From: Shewanella sp. MTB7
GTDB lineage: Bacteria; Pseudomonadota; Gammaproteobacteria; Enterobacterales; Shewanellaceae
Assembly: GCF_027571385.1 (NCBI RefSeq)
Contig: NZ_CP085636.1
Span: 3,786,001 to 3,850,000, forward strand
Length of the DNA: 64,000 bases
Direction of reading: 5' to 3'
Made by a program: the position numbers and the translations under genes. The notes beneath the pieces are model-generated. The model did no database searches. It was not told where the DNA came from and saw only the letters and a program-made list of their open reading frames with translations. Positions 51,536 to 59,509 of the stretch are shown here, piece by piece. Position 1 is the first letter of the stretch. Each line of letters starts with the position of its first letter.

Positions 51536-51656
51536 TTAGAGCACACCAGCAACTTTTAACCACGACAATGTCGCTGGCAAGGTTGGTATTAATAAAACCA
51601 GAATAAAACCAATTAGGTAGTATATGTTAAATGCATCTTTAAACGGCTCGCTCATG
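51536..51656 (-). pseudogene. Small single-helix membrane protein ORF with an apparent frame disruption
   Basis: A small unit between a GAGGAAGTC ribosome site (just before the ATG at 51656) and a terminator. In the starting frame it reads MSEPFKDAFNIYYLIGFIL, then turns polar and ends at a TAG touching the terminator stem (48 residues). One base removed near 51600 (at CCAAG) would continue the hydrophobic helix as VLLIPTLPATLSWLKVAGVL and stop at TAA 51538-51536, a sensible 39-residue single-span protein. So either a 1-base insertion, a sequencing error, or a truly 48-residue product. I do not recognise the family. Confidence 0.4.
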
Positions 51657-51686
51657 ACTTCCTCACAACAATATTTATACGCTTTA

Positions 51687-51700
51687 TTGATCTAGATCAA
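51687..51700 (-). promoter_or_regulatory. Perfect FNR/EtrA-type palindrome
   Basis: TTGATCTAGATCAA matches the FNR consensus TTGAT-N4-ATCAA exactly. Its centre is about 37 bases before the small ORF's ATG at 51656; a TATAAT lies at 51721-51716 and a TATAAA at 51679-51674. With either -10, the site would sit at or downstream of the core promoter, which favours repression over class II activation; the geometry is inference. Confidence 0.7.
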
Positions 51701-51782
51701 TTTATTTATCCATTCATTATAGTGTGAAGCTGAACATATAGGAAGACAGTTTAGTACCTTTGTTTGTCACTCAATAGCTAGA

Positions 51783-52544
51783 CTACGGCATGTTTAAATT
51801 AAGGGTAGGTAAATGTTTCACCACGCCCTTAGCAGCAAGATCCTCTAACAACTGCAAAGCGCCTTGCGCTAGAGCGTTTTCATCCATATTAGAATAGACG
51901 CTCACCAACCAGCCTTTTAAATCATCGAAATTAACAGCTTTATATTGAGACAAGAACCCCAACAATTGGCCTGATAAAGGCGTTAACTGTAAAAATATTA
52001 CTTCATCTTCATCATCTCGATAGAGGCAAAAAAATTGCGGTGAACCACTCGCTGTTTCAGGTCGATATTCATCACTAATATGTTGCACGTCAAATGAGTA
52101 CTGCAACACCTTTGCTGTATCGGACAAACATAATGCTTGATTGACGATAGGTACTTCTATCTTTTTGTGTTGTGGATTGTCTTTTGCTACTGCAACAACT
52201 AACTCCATATATTCATAATGCGCCAGTTCTAACATAAAAGCTGGATCACTTGATTTAAATTCATATTCGGTTTGTAAAAAAACCAAAAATTCTTGCGCTA
52301 TCTCGATAAATATTGGTGTTTGACTGTCATGTTCAGCAAAAAATGTTTGTACTAAAACCAACCAATTATCTTTGATGTATAAGCTCTTTAATACTGGAAA
52401 GGCACTGGAGATAAAACCTTCCACATTATTAAAGAACAACTCCCGGTACACTTTCATTCTTCGAGCATCAGTCCCTGTAGGCAACGTTGATGAAGGCCGT
52501 TTAATATGATCAATAAAAGATTGTTGGATCTGCAGAAAACTCAT
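51783..52544 (-). CDS. hvfC: HvfC/BufC-type DUF2063 partner of the MNIO enzyme
   Basis: A 253-residue protein with the N-terminal DUF2063 module (FLQIQQSFIDHIKRP, RMKVYRELFFNNVEGFIS, AFPVLKSL), and a C-terminal region with a helical, winged-helix-like ending. In the Haemophilus HvfABC and Caulobacter bufferin systems this protein binds HvfB/BufB and presents the peptide substrate to it. Two ATGs are adjacent (52547, 52544); the second, sharing one base with the hvfB stop and 5 bases after AGGAGG, is preferred. Family call is confident from motifs and context. Confidence 0.88.
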   Translation of the reverse strand: MSFLQIQQSFIDHIKRPSSTLPTGTDARRMKVYRELFFNNVEGFISSAFPVLKSLYIKDNWLVLVQTFFAEHDSQTPIFIEIAQEFLVFLQTEYEFKSSDPAFMLELAHYEYMELVVAVAKDNPQHKKIEVPIVNQALCLSDTAKVLQYSFDVQHISDEYRPETASGSPQFFCLYRDDEDEVIFLQLTPLSGQLLGFLSQYKAVNFDDLKGWLVSVYSNMDENALAQGALQLLEDLAAKGVVKHLPTLNLNMP

Positions 52545-53380
52545 CATGCCCTCCTAGAAATAGCGCCTATCGTAGTTTGTTGGTATTGAGAAATTTTATT
52601 GATCTCTTTAAGTAAAATCTGAGTCTCTGGAATATTAAAATCTCGCTCTAATAACGTAGGAAAAACGCCATGAACGGCATAACATTCGGCCAGCAGATCC
52701 CATACAGGTGAAACAACGTCTGCACCATGTGTATCAACTATTAGATCTTTATCCTCTTCATAGTGGCCAGCGATGTGCAAGTACTTGATCCGCTCTGTTG
52801 GCATCGCTCGCAAAAACTGGCTTGCATCATAATGATGATTAACTGAATTTACATAGATATTATTCACATCGAGTAACATCTTGCAATTTGCTTCATTTAA
52901 GACTGCAGTGACAAACTCGACTTCAGACATCTGTGCGCCAGGTGCAGCATAAAAAGAAACATTTTCGAGAATTAACGACCTTTCTAAAATATCCTCAACC
53001 TGCTTAACACGCTTTGCAACGTAATGAACAGCCTCTTCGGTAAAAGGGATCGGCATCAAATCGTACATATGTCCGCTCCCAGAGCAGTAACTTAAATGTT
53101 CGGAATAGACCGAAATGTTATGCTCATCCATAAAGGATTTAATATTCTTCACAAACTGCACATCAAGTTCTGATGGGCCACCAATAGAAAGTGACAAACC
53201 ATGACAAAAAAACTCATGTTGTTCCGTTAGCTGTTTAAACTGGCGACCATATTTGCCTCCTAACGTCATCCAGTTTTCAGGTGCGACTTCAAAAAAATTT
53301 ATCTCCGCAGGAGAAGCCTGACAAAATTCATCGAGCATCTCTCGTCTAAGACCGAGTCCAACTTTTACATGCTCACTCAT
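52544..53380 (-). CDS. hvfB: HvfB/BufB-type multinuclear iron oxidase (DUF692, MNIO)
   Basis: A TIM-barrel enzyme of the DUF692/MNIO family. The iron-ligand set can be picked out along the chain: E31 and E35 (FEVAPENW), H60 (FCHGLSLSIGG), E94/H95 (YSEHLSY), E139/N140 (LENVSFY), D171/N174 (LLDVNNIYVN), H202/H206 (YLHIAGH), D216/H218 (VDTHGADV) and E245 (LLERDFN). MNIO enzymes oxidise cysteine, for example to oxazolone-thioamide groups in methanobactin-like peptides and HvfA. 278 residues. AGGAGAGGGC precedes the ATG. It is coupled to hvfC and lies 165 bases after hvfA. Confidence 0.92.
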   Translation of the reverse strand: MSEHVKVGLGLRREMLDEFCQASPAEINFFEVAPENWMTLGGKYGRQFKQLTEQHEFFCHGLSLSIGGPSELDVQFVKNIKSFMDEHNISVYSEHLSYCSGSGHMYDLMPIPFTEEAVHYVAKRVKQVEDILERSLILENVSFYAAPGAQMSEVEFVTAVLNEANCKMLLDVNNIYVNSVNHHYDASQFLRAMPTERIKYLHIAGHYEEDKDLIVDTHGADVVSPVWDLLAECYAVHGVFPTLLERDFNIPETQILLKEINKISQYQQTTIGAISRRA

Positions 53381-53436
53381 GCCCTCTCCTAATCATTCAT
53401 GTTTCAAATCTAAAACTTGGTATTAAGTGCAAAAAC

Positions 53437-53465
53437 AATTAAGACCAGCAAAACTGGCCTTAATT
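53437..53465 (-). terminator. Intra-operon hairpin between hvfA and hvfB (likely attenuator)
   Basis: On the minus strand AATTAAGGCCAG / CTGGTCTTAATT with a 5-base loop, perfect but for one G-U pair, followed by GTTTTTG. Its place between the substrate gene and the enzyme genes suggests partial termination, leaving much more hvfA than hvfBC transcript, as is usual for RiPP precursors. That role is inference. Confidence 0.75.
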
Positions 53466-53545
53466 TTTTTGCTTAACTTTGCGATGGAGCATCTACATCA
53501 ACCGCATAAGCTCATATAGCAATGTTAATCTAATCCAAGGCTAGA

Positions 53546-53944
53546 TTACTTATCACCACCACATTTACCTTCTTTAGCTTTCTTATCGCCACCACATTTA
53601 CCTTCACCACACTTGCCCTCTTTGGCTTTCTTCATGTCGCCACCACATTTACCTTCGCCACACTTGCCCTCTTTGGCCTTCTTCATGTCGCCGCCGCATT
53701 TACCTTCACCACACTTGCCCTCTTTGGCCTTCTTCATGTCGCCGCCGCATTTACCTTCACCACACTTGCCCTCTTTACCCTTCTTCATATCACCGCCACA
53801 CTTGCCTTCGCCATCAACAAGTTGATAACCAGACTCCATTTGGCTATATCCAAATGGATTAACTTGTGCTTGAGCGGCAAATGCAGAACCGACAACAACA
53901 GTACCTAAAGCAGCAGCAACAACAGTTTTTTTAACTAAATTCAT
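53546..53944 (-). CDS. hvfA: HvfA-type secreted precursor peptide with ten EGKCG motifs
   Basis: A 132-residue exported peptide. Sec signal peptide 1 to about 23-26 (AFA or AQA cleavage), then the bufferin-like segment NPFGYSQMESGYQL, then ten copies of EGKCG with Cys at 49, 61, 66, 78, 83, 95, 100, 112, 117 and 128, set in GGDMKKAK spacers. EGKCG is the motif modified by HvfBC in Haemophilus, where the product binds copper. Here the core is far longer than a single-motif precursor and strongly basic. GGAAGGAAA lies upstream of the ATG. The 298 bases before it hold no other gene and no promoter I could name; metal or ECF-sigma control is possible. Confidence 0.9.
   Translation of the reverse strand: MNLVKKTVVAAALGTVVVGSAFAAQAQVNPFGYSQMESGYQLVDGEGKCGGDMKKGKEGKCGEGKCGGDMKKAKEGKCGEGKCGGDMKKAKEGKCGEGKCGGDMKKAKEGKCGEGKCGGDKKAKEGKCGGDK
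53549..53809 (-). repeat. 51-base tandem repeats encoding EGKCGEGKCGGDMKKAK
   Basis: Three full 51-base units (53773-53621) encode the identical 17-residue string EGKCGEGKCGGDMKKAK; a 12-residue partial unit precedes them and a 16-residue unit lacking Met plus an EGKCGGDK end follow. The DNA copies differ mainly at third positions. Such tracts can gain or lose units by slippage. Confidence 0.95.
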
Positions 53945-54242
53945 AATAATTTCCTTCCGTATTAATTTAAGTTGTTTTTGTTGCCAACGACATTGTTGTC
54001 AGCTGGCTTGCATTAATAGACCCGACACGCTTTAATTTTATTTCATTTTTCCTATAATGATCATATTTACGCACCATACAGATCCATATCGCAACCCTAG
54101 CAACAAAGGCGTAACACTTCAATGAGTATAGTTTTTGTATCCCCTAACGCCTTAAGGTAAAATAACGATTACTGGGAGCCAAACTCTATGCTTCATCATT
54201 TAGTCTTCCCCATCTCAGCTATTTAAGATAAGAAATATATAA

Positions 54243-55181
54243 ATGCGCGTAATACTTGCTCCAATGGAAGGCGTTGCCGATGACCCCATGCGCTCATTAC
54301 TCACCAGCGTAGGTGGTTATGATCTTGTGATCAGTGAATTTATTCGTGTTGTTGATCAACTTTTACCTGAAAAAGTGTTTTATCGCCTATGTGCCGAATT
54401 AGCGTATGGCAGTAAAACGAAGGCTGGCACTCCCGTAAGGTTGCAACTTTTGGGTCAACACCCTAATTGGATGGCAGAAAATGCGGTAAGAGCGATCGAA
54501 TTGGGCTCCCAAGGGGTTGATCTAAATTATGGTTGTCCAGCTCCCATGGTAAACAGAAGCAATGGGGGCGCTGCGTTACTTAAAAAGCCAGAAATCATCC
54601 ACAAAGTCACCAAAGCAGTAAGAGATGCTGTACCTTTAACTCACCCAGTTTCAGCAAAAATTAGATTAGGCTGGGATGATAAAAGCCGCTGTGTTGAAAT
54701 AGCACAAGCAATTGAATCTGCTGGAGCCACTGAACTTACGGTTCATGCCAGAACCAAAGAGGAGGGTTATCGACCTCCAGCTCATTGGGAATATATCAAT
54801 TTAATACGTGAATCGATATCCATCCCAGTCATTGCCAATGGTGAGGTATGGTCACATCAAGACTACCTAAAATGTAGGGCAACCAGTGGCTGTGATGACG
54901 TCATGATAGGCCGAGGCGCTTTAGCAGTACCAAACTTGGCTCATGTCATCAAGACAGATCAAGCCATAATGCCTTGGAACGAAGTGATGCAATTACTACT
55001 ACAATATTCTCATTACGAGGTTGTTAGCGTAAAAGAGAAGTACTACCCTGCAAGAATTAAGCAGTGGCTCAAATTTATGGTAAAAGCCTATCCCGAAGCC
55101 GATGCTCTGTTTGCCCAAGTGCGAGTCATGAAGCAAACCCAAGATATTTTAGCGCTACTAAGAAGTGAAGCTAATCATTAA
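54243..55181 (+). CDS. dusC: tRNA-dihydrouridine synthase DusC
   Basis: FMN-dependent reductase making dihydrouridine in tRNA (position 16 for DusC). 312 residues: LAPMEGVADDPMR at the start, the catalytic-Cys motif DLNYGCPAPMVNRSNGGAALL, TVHARTKEEGY with the FMN/tRNA contacts, and IANGEVWS. The C-terminal domain with VVSVKEKYYPARIKQWLKFM is DusC-like. It is convergent in neither direction: it reads away from hvfA. Confidence 0.93.
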   Translation: MRVILAPMEGVADDPMRSLLTSVGGYDLVISEFIRVVDQLLPEKVFYRLCAELAYGSKTKAGTPVRLQLLGQHPNWMAENAVRAIELGSQGVDLNYGCPAPMVNRSNGGAALLKKPEIIHKVTKAVRDAVPLTHPVSAKIRLGWDDKSRCVEIAQAIESAGATELTVHARTKEEGYRPPAHWEYINLIRESISIPVIANGEVWSHQDYLKCRATSGCDDVMIGRGALAVPNLAHVIKTDQAIMPWNEVMQLLLQYSHYEVVSVKEKYYPARIKQWLKFMVKAYPEADALFAQVRVMKQTQDILALLRSEANH

Positions 55182-55216
55182 CTCACTACCCTGATAGTGA
55201 ATATAAATAACGTAAA

Positions 55217-55243
55217 TATGACTGAGATTTGATCTCAGTCATA
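55217..55243 (+). terminator. Perfect hairpin after dusC
   Basis: TATGACTGAGA / TCTCAGTCATA, an 11-base perfect stem with loop TTTGA, 36 bases after dusC. No T-tract follows, so it may be a factor-assisted end or 3'-stabilising hairpin. Confidence 0.55.
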
Positions 55244-55305
55244 ACTATCCGTCACCACCTGTTTAGACTTAATGTCCGTTAGCAACATAACTTAGGCATA
55301 TTCCC

Positions 55306-55662
55306 GTGCGCAGAACCCACATTAGACATGAACTGTCGAAGCTTGAAAGCCATCTCAGAAAAGAGACAGGTGAGCTTGCCATTAGAAATCGACTTTTACT
55401 CGATAATGAACAAGCCAGTCTCTGTGACATTATTGAGATATTAACTCAAGCAAAGTTATGTAATAAGCCACTATTTATGAGGCTCACTCAACTTGATGCC
55501 GCATTTTGTCAGCTAGATATTGGTCTTTATGGCTTGTGTTCTGATTGCGAAAATGAAATTGAGCCAGAAAGATTAGCCAAAGACCTGCTAGAGCAGAGAT
55601 GCACCAGTTGCGCAGATAAGTATGAACATCAACACAGGCAAGAGCTTAGGCTTAATCACTAA
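55306..55662 (+). CDS. DksA/TraR-type C4 zinc-finger protein
   Basis: A 118-residue protein of the DksA/TraR superfamily. A helical coiled-coil-like N-terminal part (5-80) is followed by a four-Cys zinc finger, CSDCENEIEPERLAK with CTSC, typical of secondary-channel RNA-polymerase binders. The coiled-coil tip acidic residues of DksA (DxxDxA) are not clearly conserved; LTQLDAAFCQLDIGLYGLC lies near the expected place. The start is GTG at 55306, the only plausible upstream start. Its exact target is unknown. Confidence 0.8.
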   Translation: MRRTHIRHELSKLESHLRKETGELAIRNRLLLDNEQASLCDIIEILTQAKLCNKPLFMRLTQLDAAFCQLDIGLYGLCSDCENEIEPERLAKDLLEQRCTSCADKYEHQHRQELRLNH

Positions 55663-55728
55663 ATCAACTTATCGAATTAATTACCACAAGCATGATGGTT
55701 AATTCCAAGTCTATTTTAATCGATAAAC

Positions 55729-55757
55729 AAAAAACCTCCGACAGTAGGAGGTTTTTT
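55729..55757. terminator. Bidirectional terminator between the DksA-like and TonB receptor genes
   Basis: AAAAAACCTCC (55729-55739) / GGAGGTTTTTT (55747-55757), 7-base loop. Good tracts on both strands; it suits both convergent genes. Confidence 0.92.
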
Positions 55758-55784
55758 GTTCGTCATAAAACTAATAAATTAGAG

Positions 55785-58631
55785 TTAAAACTTAACGCTA
55801 GCTCTTACAAAGAAATAACGACCTAGAACATCATAGGTATATGGATCTGTGTTTGAGTCGTTGTTACCTGAGTAATATGGAGGCTCTTCATCAAAAATAT
55901 TATTCACACCACCAGAGAGACTAACAGTGTTAGTGACATCATAATTTGCCGATAAGTCATGGTATACAACGCTGTCTACACTTGGTGCATAGCATTCTGA
56001 TGGATCATCCTTACAAGAAAATGAGTCCATACCGTCGATATAACGTGCTTCGTATCTTGCACTCCAACTATCACCTGTCGCAGTCAAGTTAAAGTTAGTC
56101 TTCAACTTTGCATATGAACCTGAGCCACTGGTGATAAACCCTAGATAATCTACGGCAACACCGTCTTGGTCAAACTCTTCAAACTTATCAACGATTGACG
56201 TATCTAGACCAGCTTTCCAGTCTAAACCTAAACCTTCAAAAACATAAGCTACATTGATATCATAACCCGCGGTATTTGTTTGGCCTAAGTTCTGTAAACC
56301 GTTATCAAATGAGATCCGACCCGTACCGTCAATTGCTATATTAGCTGACTGACAAAGCGCCGTATCAGTATTAATCTTGCTACCACTAGCATCCATACAT
56401 TGATTAGCAATGTAGTTTGAATCTACAGCTGTAATGGTGTTCGTAATTTCAATATTATAATAATCAAGCGTCAGAGACAGACCTTCAACGAAACTTGGCG
56501 AATACACTAAACCAAGCGTTGTGATATCAGCTTCTTCTGGGGTTAAGTCAGGGTTACCACCGACAGTCACCTCTGCTTGACTTTGTTCTGTCGCAGCATG
56601 CTTAATTTGATCGAATGATGGTGATTTACCGCCGTATAATTCATCAACCGTGGGAGCTCGAAATGCCGTAGACTTCACACCACGGATCATTAGATCATCA
56701 ATGACACGCCAAGTTAAACCAAGCTTCCAAGTGTTGTCAGAACCAAATGTACTGTAATCGAAATATCGAATAGCAGCACTTAAGTCGACTTGCTGCGCCA
56801 ATGGCAGATCGCTTAGTAATGGTATGGCCAATTCTGCATAGATTTCATTCACATCAAAAGAGCCACCTGTCGCTTCAACACGCGGGTCATTAGCTAGTCC
56901 CTGTGAAGTTAACGAGTCCGGTGTGAAATGTGCCGACTCTTTTCGGTACTCGTAGCCCGCTGCAAAACCAAGCACACCTGCAGGCAATTCCATAACGTCA
57001 CCAGAAAGGGAGGCTGCCATAACATCTAACTCACTACCACCACTGTTAATCTCAGTATAGATAAAAGGTTCCATACTCTCACCAGTCCAAGATTCTTGAT
57101 TAAATGGATCAAACTCTTGTGCTAATACGGCATCATTGATAGAACCAAGGTTGTGCAGATTGGCTAATGTATCGACTGAATCATTCTTGCCCTTGTTGTA
57201 GGAAGCGTCCCAAGTCCAGCCATTATCGAACTCTCCCTCTAGGCCGACAACAAGACGCACTGTATCGACTACCTGAGAAAAGTTACGTGTACCAGATTCA
57301 ACCACACGGCGACCGTAATTTAATTTCTCACCTTCTTGTACCAGACCGACTAATTCGTCTGTCATCCAAGATGAATCATATGCCCAAGCATCATCATTCC
57401 AAATTGGTTGGGGCGCCATTTGTTGCTCAGACCACCGCTTAGAATACATAGCTTCAGAGAAAAACAGAATTGAATCAGACAACTCGTAAGTACCAGAGAA
57501 TGACAGGTTCAAACGCTCCATTGGCGTAAATAGATAGCTATCCTTTGAATAGTTGTACTTATCCTCGTTGGTAAAATCATGGTATTCGCCACCACGTCCA
57601 CTAAGATCTGCAACTTGCCTATCGCCAAATGTGGGATCTATGCTCGCATTATAATAACGAGAGTCGGCACTCGTGATAGCATTCCAACTTTGATAATAAG
57701 CATCATTAGACTTGCCATCTTGATCAAGCCAAACACTTCCATCTTCGTTAAGCCTTTGAACGTACTGTCCATAATAGCCAAAGTCACCATTAATTATTAT
57801 AGGTTTACCGTCCTCATCTGTTCCACTTTTTGTCATCAAGTGCTGTGAATCACCCCAAATGTGCCCACCTTGAGCATAAGAACTACCACCACAATAGATG
57901 TCACTACCATCTGAAGTTTCAGTAATTGGACATTCAGAAAAATTGCGATCGGCTTGGCTTGCTTCACCACGCGTAGTGTACTGTGCATTGATAACCACAT
58001 TACCTTTATCAAAGGTATTGCCTATAGTGAAATCCACGCTTGATTCATCTGCATCACCATGACCAGAGAGACCTGTTTGAACGTTCATCTCGAAACCTTC
58101 AAAGTCTCGCTTCAAAATCACGTTTACCACACCTGCAATAGCGTCAGTGCCATATACCGCTGAAGCGCCATCTTTCAAGACTTCAATACGCTGGATCATA
58201 GAGACTGGAATGGTGTTTAAATCGACAGAGGAAGCCGCCCCTGTACCCGATGCAATCATACGTCGTCCGTTAACCAATACCAAAGTACGTTGTGACCCTA
58301 GTCCACGTAAATTAACTCGTGCATTACCACGAGAGCCATTATTAACAGCAGCATTGGTCATCGCACCGCCGGACACTGTCATATTTTGCAATACATCGTC
58401 AATAGAAGTTGCGCCAGAGGCTATGATTGCAGACGCATCGATAATTGTTACTGGACTGGATGTTTCCATATCAGCACGTTTAATACGCGAACCCGTTACT
58501 GAAATTCGTTCTACTTTAGCGCCATCACCCTGTTCTTCCGCAAAGGCTAATCCTGAAAATGCTACTGTTGATGCAGCTACTGCAATAACGCTATTACGTA
58601 CGGCTTTGGCTGTTAAGGTCAAAGAGTTCAT
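55785..58631 (-). CDS. TonB-dependent outer-membrane receptor
   Basis: A 948-residue receptor. Signal peptide 1-31 (VAFSGLAFA), TonB-box-like region with VERISVTGSRIKRAD, plug domain (SSPVTIIDA, VNLRGLGSQRTLVLVNGRRM, IERIEVLKDGASAVYGTDAIAGVVN) and a 22-strand barrel ending in the expected aromatic residue (FFVRASVKF). The plug is of the type common in Shewanella and Xanthomonas for siderophores, sugars or peptides; the substrate cannot be called. A weak Fur-like site lies upstream. It neighbours the prophage. Confidence 0.93.
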   Translation of the reverse strand: MNSLTLTAKAVRNSVIAVAASTVAFSGLAFAEEQGDGAKVERISVTGSRIKRADMETSSPVTIIDASAIIASGATSIDDVLQNMTVSGGAMTNAAVNNGSRGNARVNLRGLGSQRTLVLVNGRRMIASGTGAASSVDLNTIPVSMIQRIEVLKDGASAVYGTDAIAGVVNVILKRDFEGFEMNVQTGLSGHGDADESSVDFTIGNTFDKGNVVINAQYTTRGEASQADRNFSECPITETSDGSDIYCGGSSYAQGGHIWGDSQHLMTKSGTDEDGKPIIINGDFGYYGQYVQRLNEDGSVWLDQDGKSNDAYYQSWNAITSADSRYYNASIDPTFGDRQVADLSGRGGEYHDFTNEDKYNYSKDSYLFTPMERLNLSFSGTYELSDSILFFSEAMYSKRWSEQQMAPQPIWNDDAWAYDSSWMTDELVGLVQEGEKLNYGRRVVESGTRNFSQVVDTVRLVVGLEGEFDNGWTWDASYNKGKNDSVDTLANLHNLGSINDAVLAQEFDPFNQESWTGESMEPFIYTEINSGGSELDVMAASLSGDVMELPAGVLGFAAGYEYRKESAHFTPDSLTSQGLANDPRVEATGGSFDVNEIYAELAIPLLSDLPLAQQVDLSAAIRYFDYSTFGSDNTWKLGLTWRVIDDLMIRGVKSTAFRAPTVDELYGGKSPSFDQIKHAATEQSQAEVTVGGNPDLTPEEADITTLGLVYSPSFVEGLSLTLDYYNIEITNTITAVDSNYIANQCMDASGSKINTDTALCQSANIAIDGTGRISFDNGLQNLGQTNTAGYDINVAYVFEGLGLDWKAGLDTSIVDKFEEFDQDGVAVDYLGFITSGSGSYAKLKTNFNLTATGDSWSARYEARYIDGMDSFSCKDDPSECYAPSVDSVVYHDLSANYDVTNTVSLSGGVNNIFDEEPPYYSGNNDSNTDPYTYDVLGRYFFVRASVKF

Positions 58632-58683
58632 ATATTCTCCCTCATCATTATTATTAATTGCTTAATTAGCAAGTTGTTAATGT

Positions 58684-58702
58684 GATAATAATTATTGTTA
58701 TA
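58684..58702 (-). promoter_or_regulatory. Possible Fur box upstream of the TonB receptor
   Basis: GATAATAATTATTGTTATA matches the Fur 19-mer GATAATGATAATCATTATC at about 14 of 19 positions and lies about 55 bases before the start. The region is very AT-rich, so chance is possible. Confidence 0.3.
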
Positions 58703-59509
58703 TTTTAAAATCATTATTTTTTGAAATCGCGCAAAGGAAATAACCTTCTGAATTAATAATGTTAAAAATACACAATTAAGTCAACAGCATTCACATTTAA
58801 ATAACGTTAATGAAAACAATTGATACAAATAGAGTTAATCAACTGCTCAACAAACAACCAGGTAGAGAATAAGCCCACTATTTACAATTAGATAGAGTGT
58901 ACAAGTTAATACTTAAATAAATAATGAATTACAATAAAATGACATCAGTGCGATACAAATTGAAATATAAGTTACTAGCCATTGGTAATCACAAAACAGA
59001 AAAAACATTAGCAACCTTTTATTAGCCCAGGTATCAAACTGTAACCGAACTTATTACAATTAAGACTGAAATATGCATTGTTCTATTTCTACAGCGGTTG
59101 TTATTAACTCCAATATTAATGGCTGTGAGTAGAGAGTATTCACAAACAGAGATAATATTAATACAAGTATGTTATGGACGACTTGTTGATCTACTGAAGC
59201 GCGAACACACAGCCTTTTTCAATCCACCGAAGCAATAAGCATAAGTGCTCAGACTTCCAAGGTCTTAAGCACTTCACACGCTTTAAAAACATCACCCATA
59301 TGCTTGTGTATCTGTGGTGAAAGGTTGGGAACAGTTATAATCAGACACAAAAAAGGAGCCATAGGCTCCTTTGATATAATTTCAACCCTTGCAGGTAAGC
59401 GTTTGATTATCATGTATTTATCTTTAAAAACAACACGTAAGAAAACGACAGCAATTAGCGGATCATCAATCCTAATCAATGTAAATCAATCCCAAACAAA
59501 CTAACGTGG
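58703..59509. other. Non-coding stretch at the prophage left boundary
   Basis: About 800 AT-rich bases between the TonB receptor promoter and the integrase stop. I find no credible gene; a minus-strand frame at 59249-59479 spans the terminator below and lacks family features. Two hairpins are visible: an imperfect one, AAGTGCT-c-AGAC / GTCT-ta-AGCACTT (59243-59274), and the terminator at 59352-59372. The attachment site is probably here, but I could not identify it because the right end is outside the window. Confidence 0.5.
59352..59372 (-). terminator. Terminator downstream of the integrase
   Basis: AAAGGAGCC / GGCTCCTTT with a 3-base loop and seven Ts on the minus strand, 138 bases after the integrase stop. 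It may belong to the integrase or to the old host locus. Confidence 0.75.

Noticed and set aside
53549..53809. CRISPR-like regular repeats
   Set aside because: Units are contiguous and encode an in-frame peptide repeat; there are no unique spacers and no cas genes.
53613..53825. Plus-strand repeat ORF rich in SPPHLPSP within hvfA
   Set aside because: It is the antisense shadow of the 51-base hvfA repeats; the minus frame has a signal peptide and a ribosome site.
59249..59479. 76-residue minus-strand open frame downstream of the integrase
   Set aside because: It reads through the intrinsic terminator at 59352-59372, has no ribosome site and no family features.
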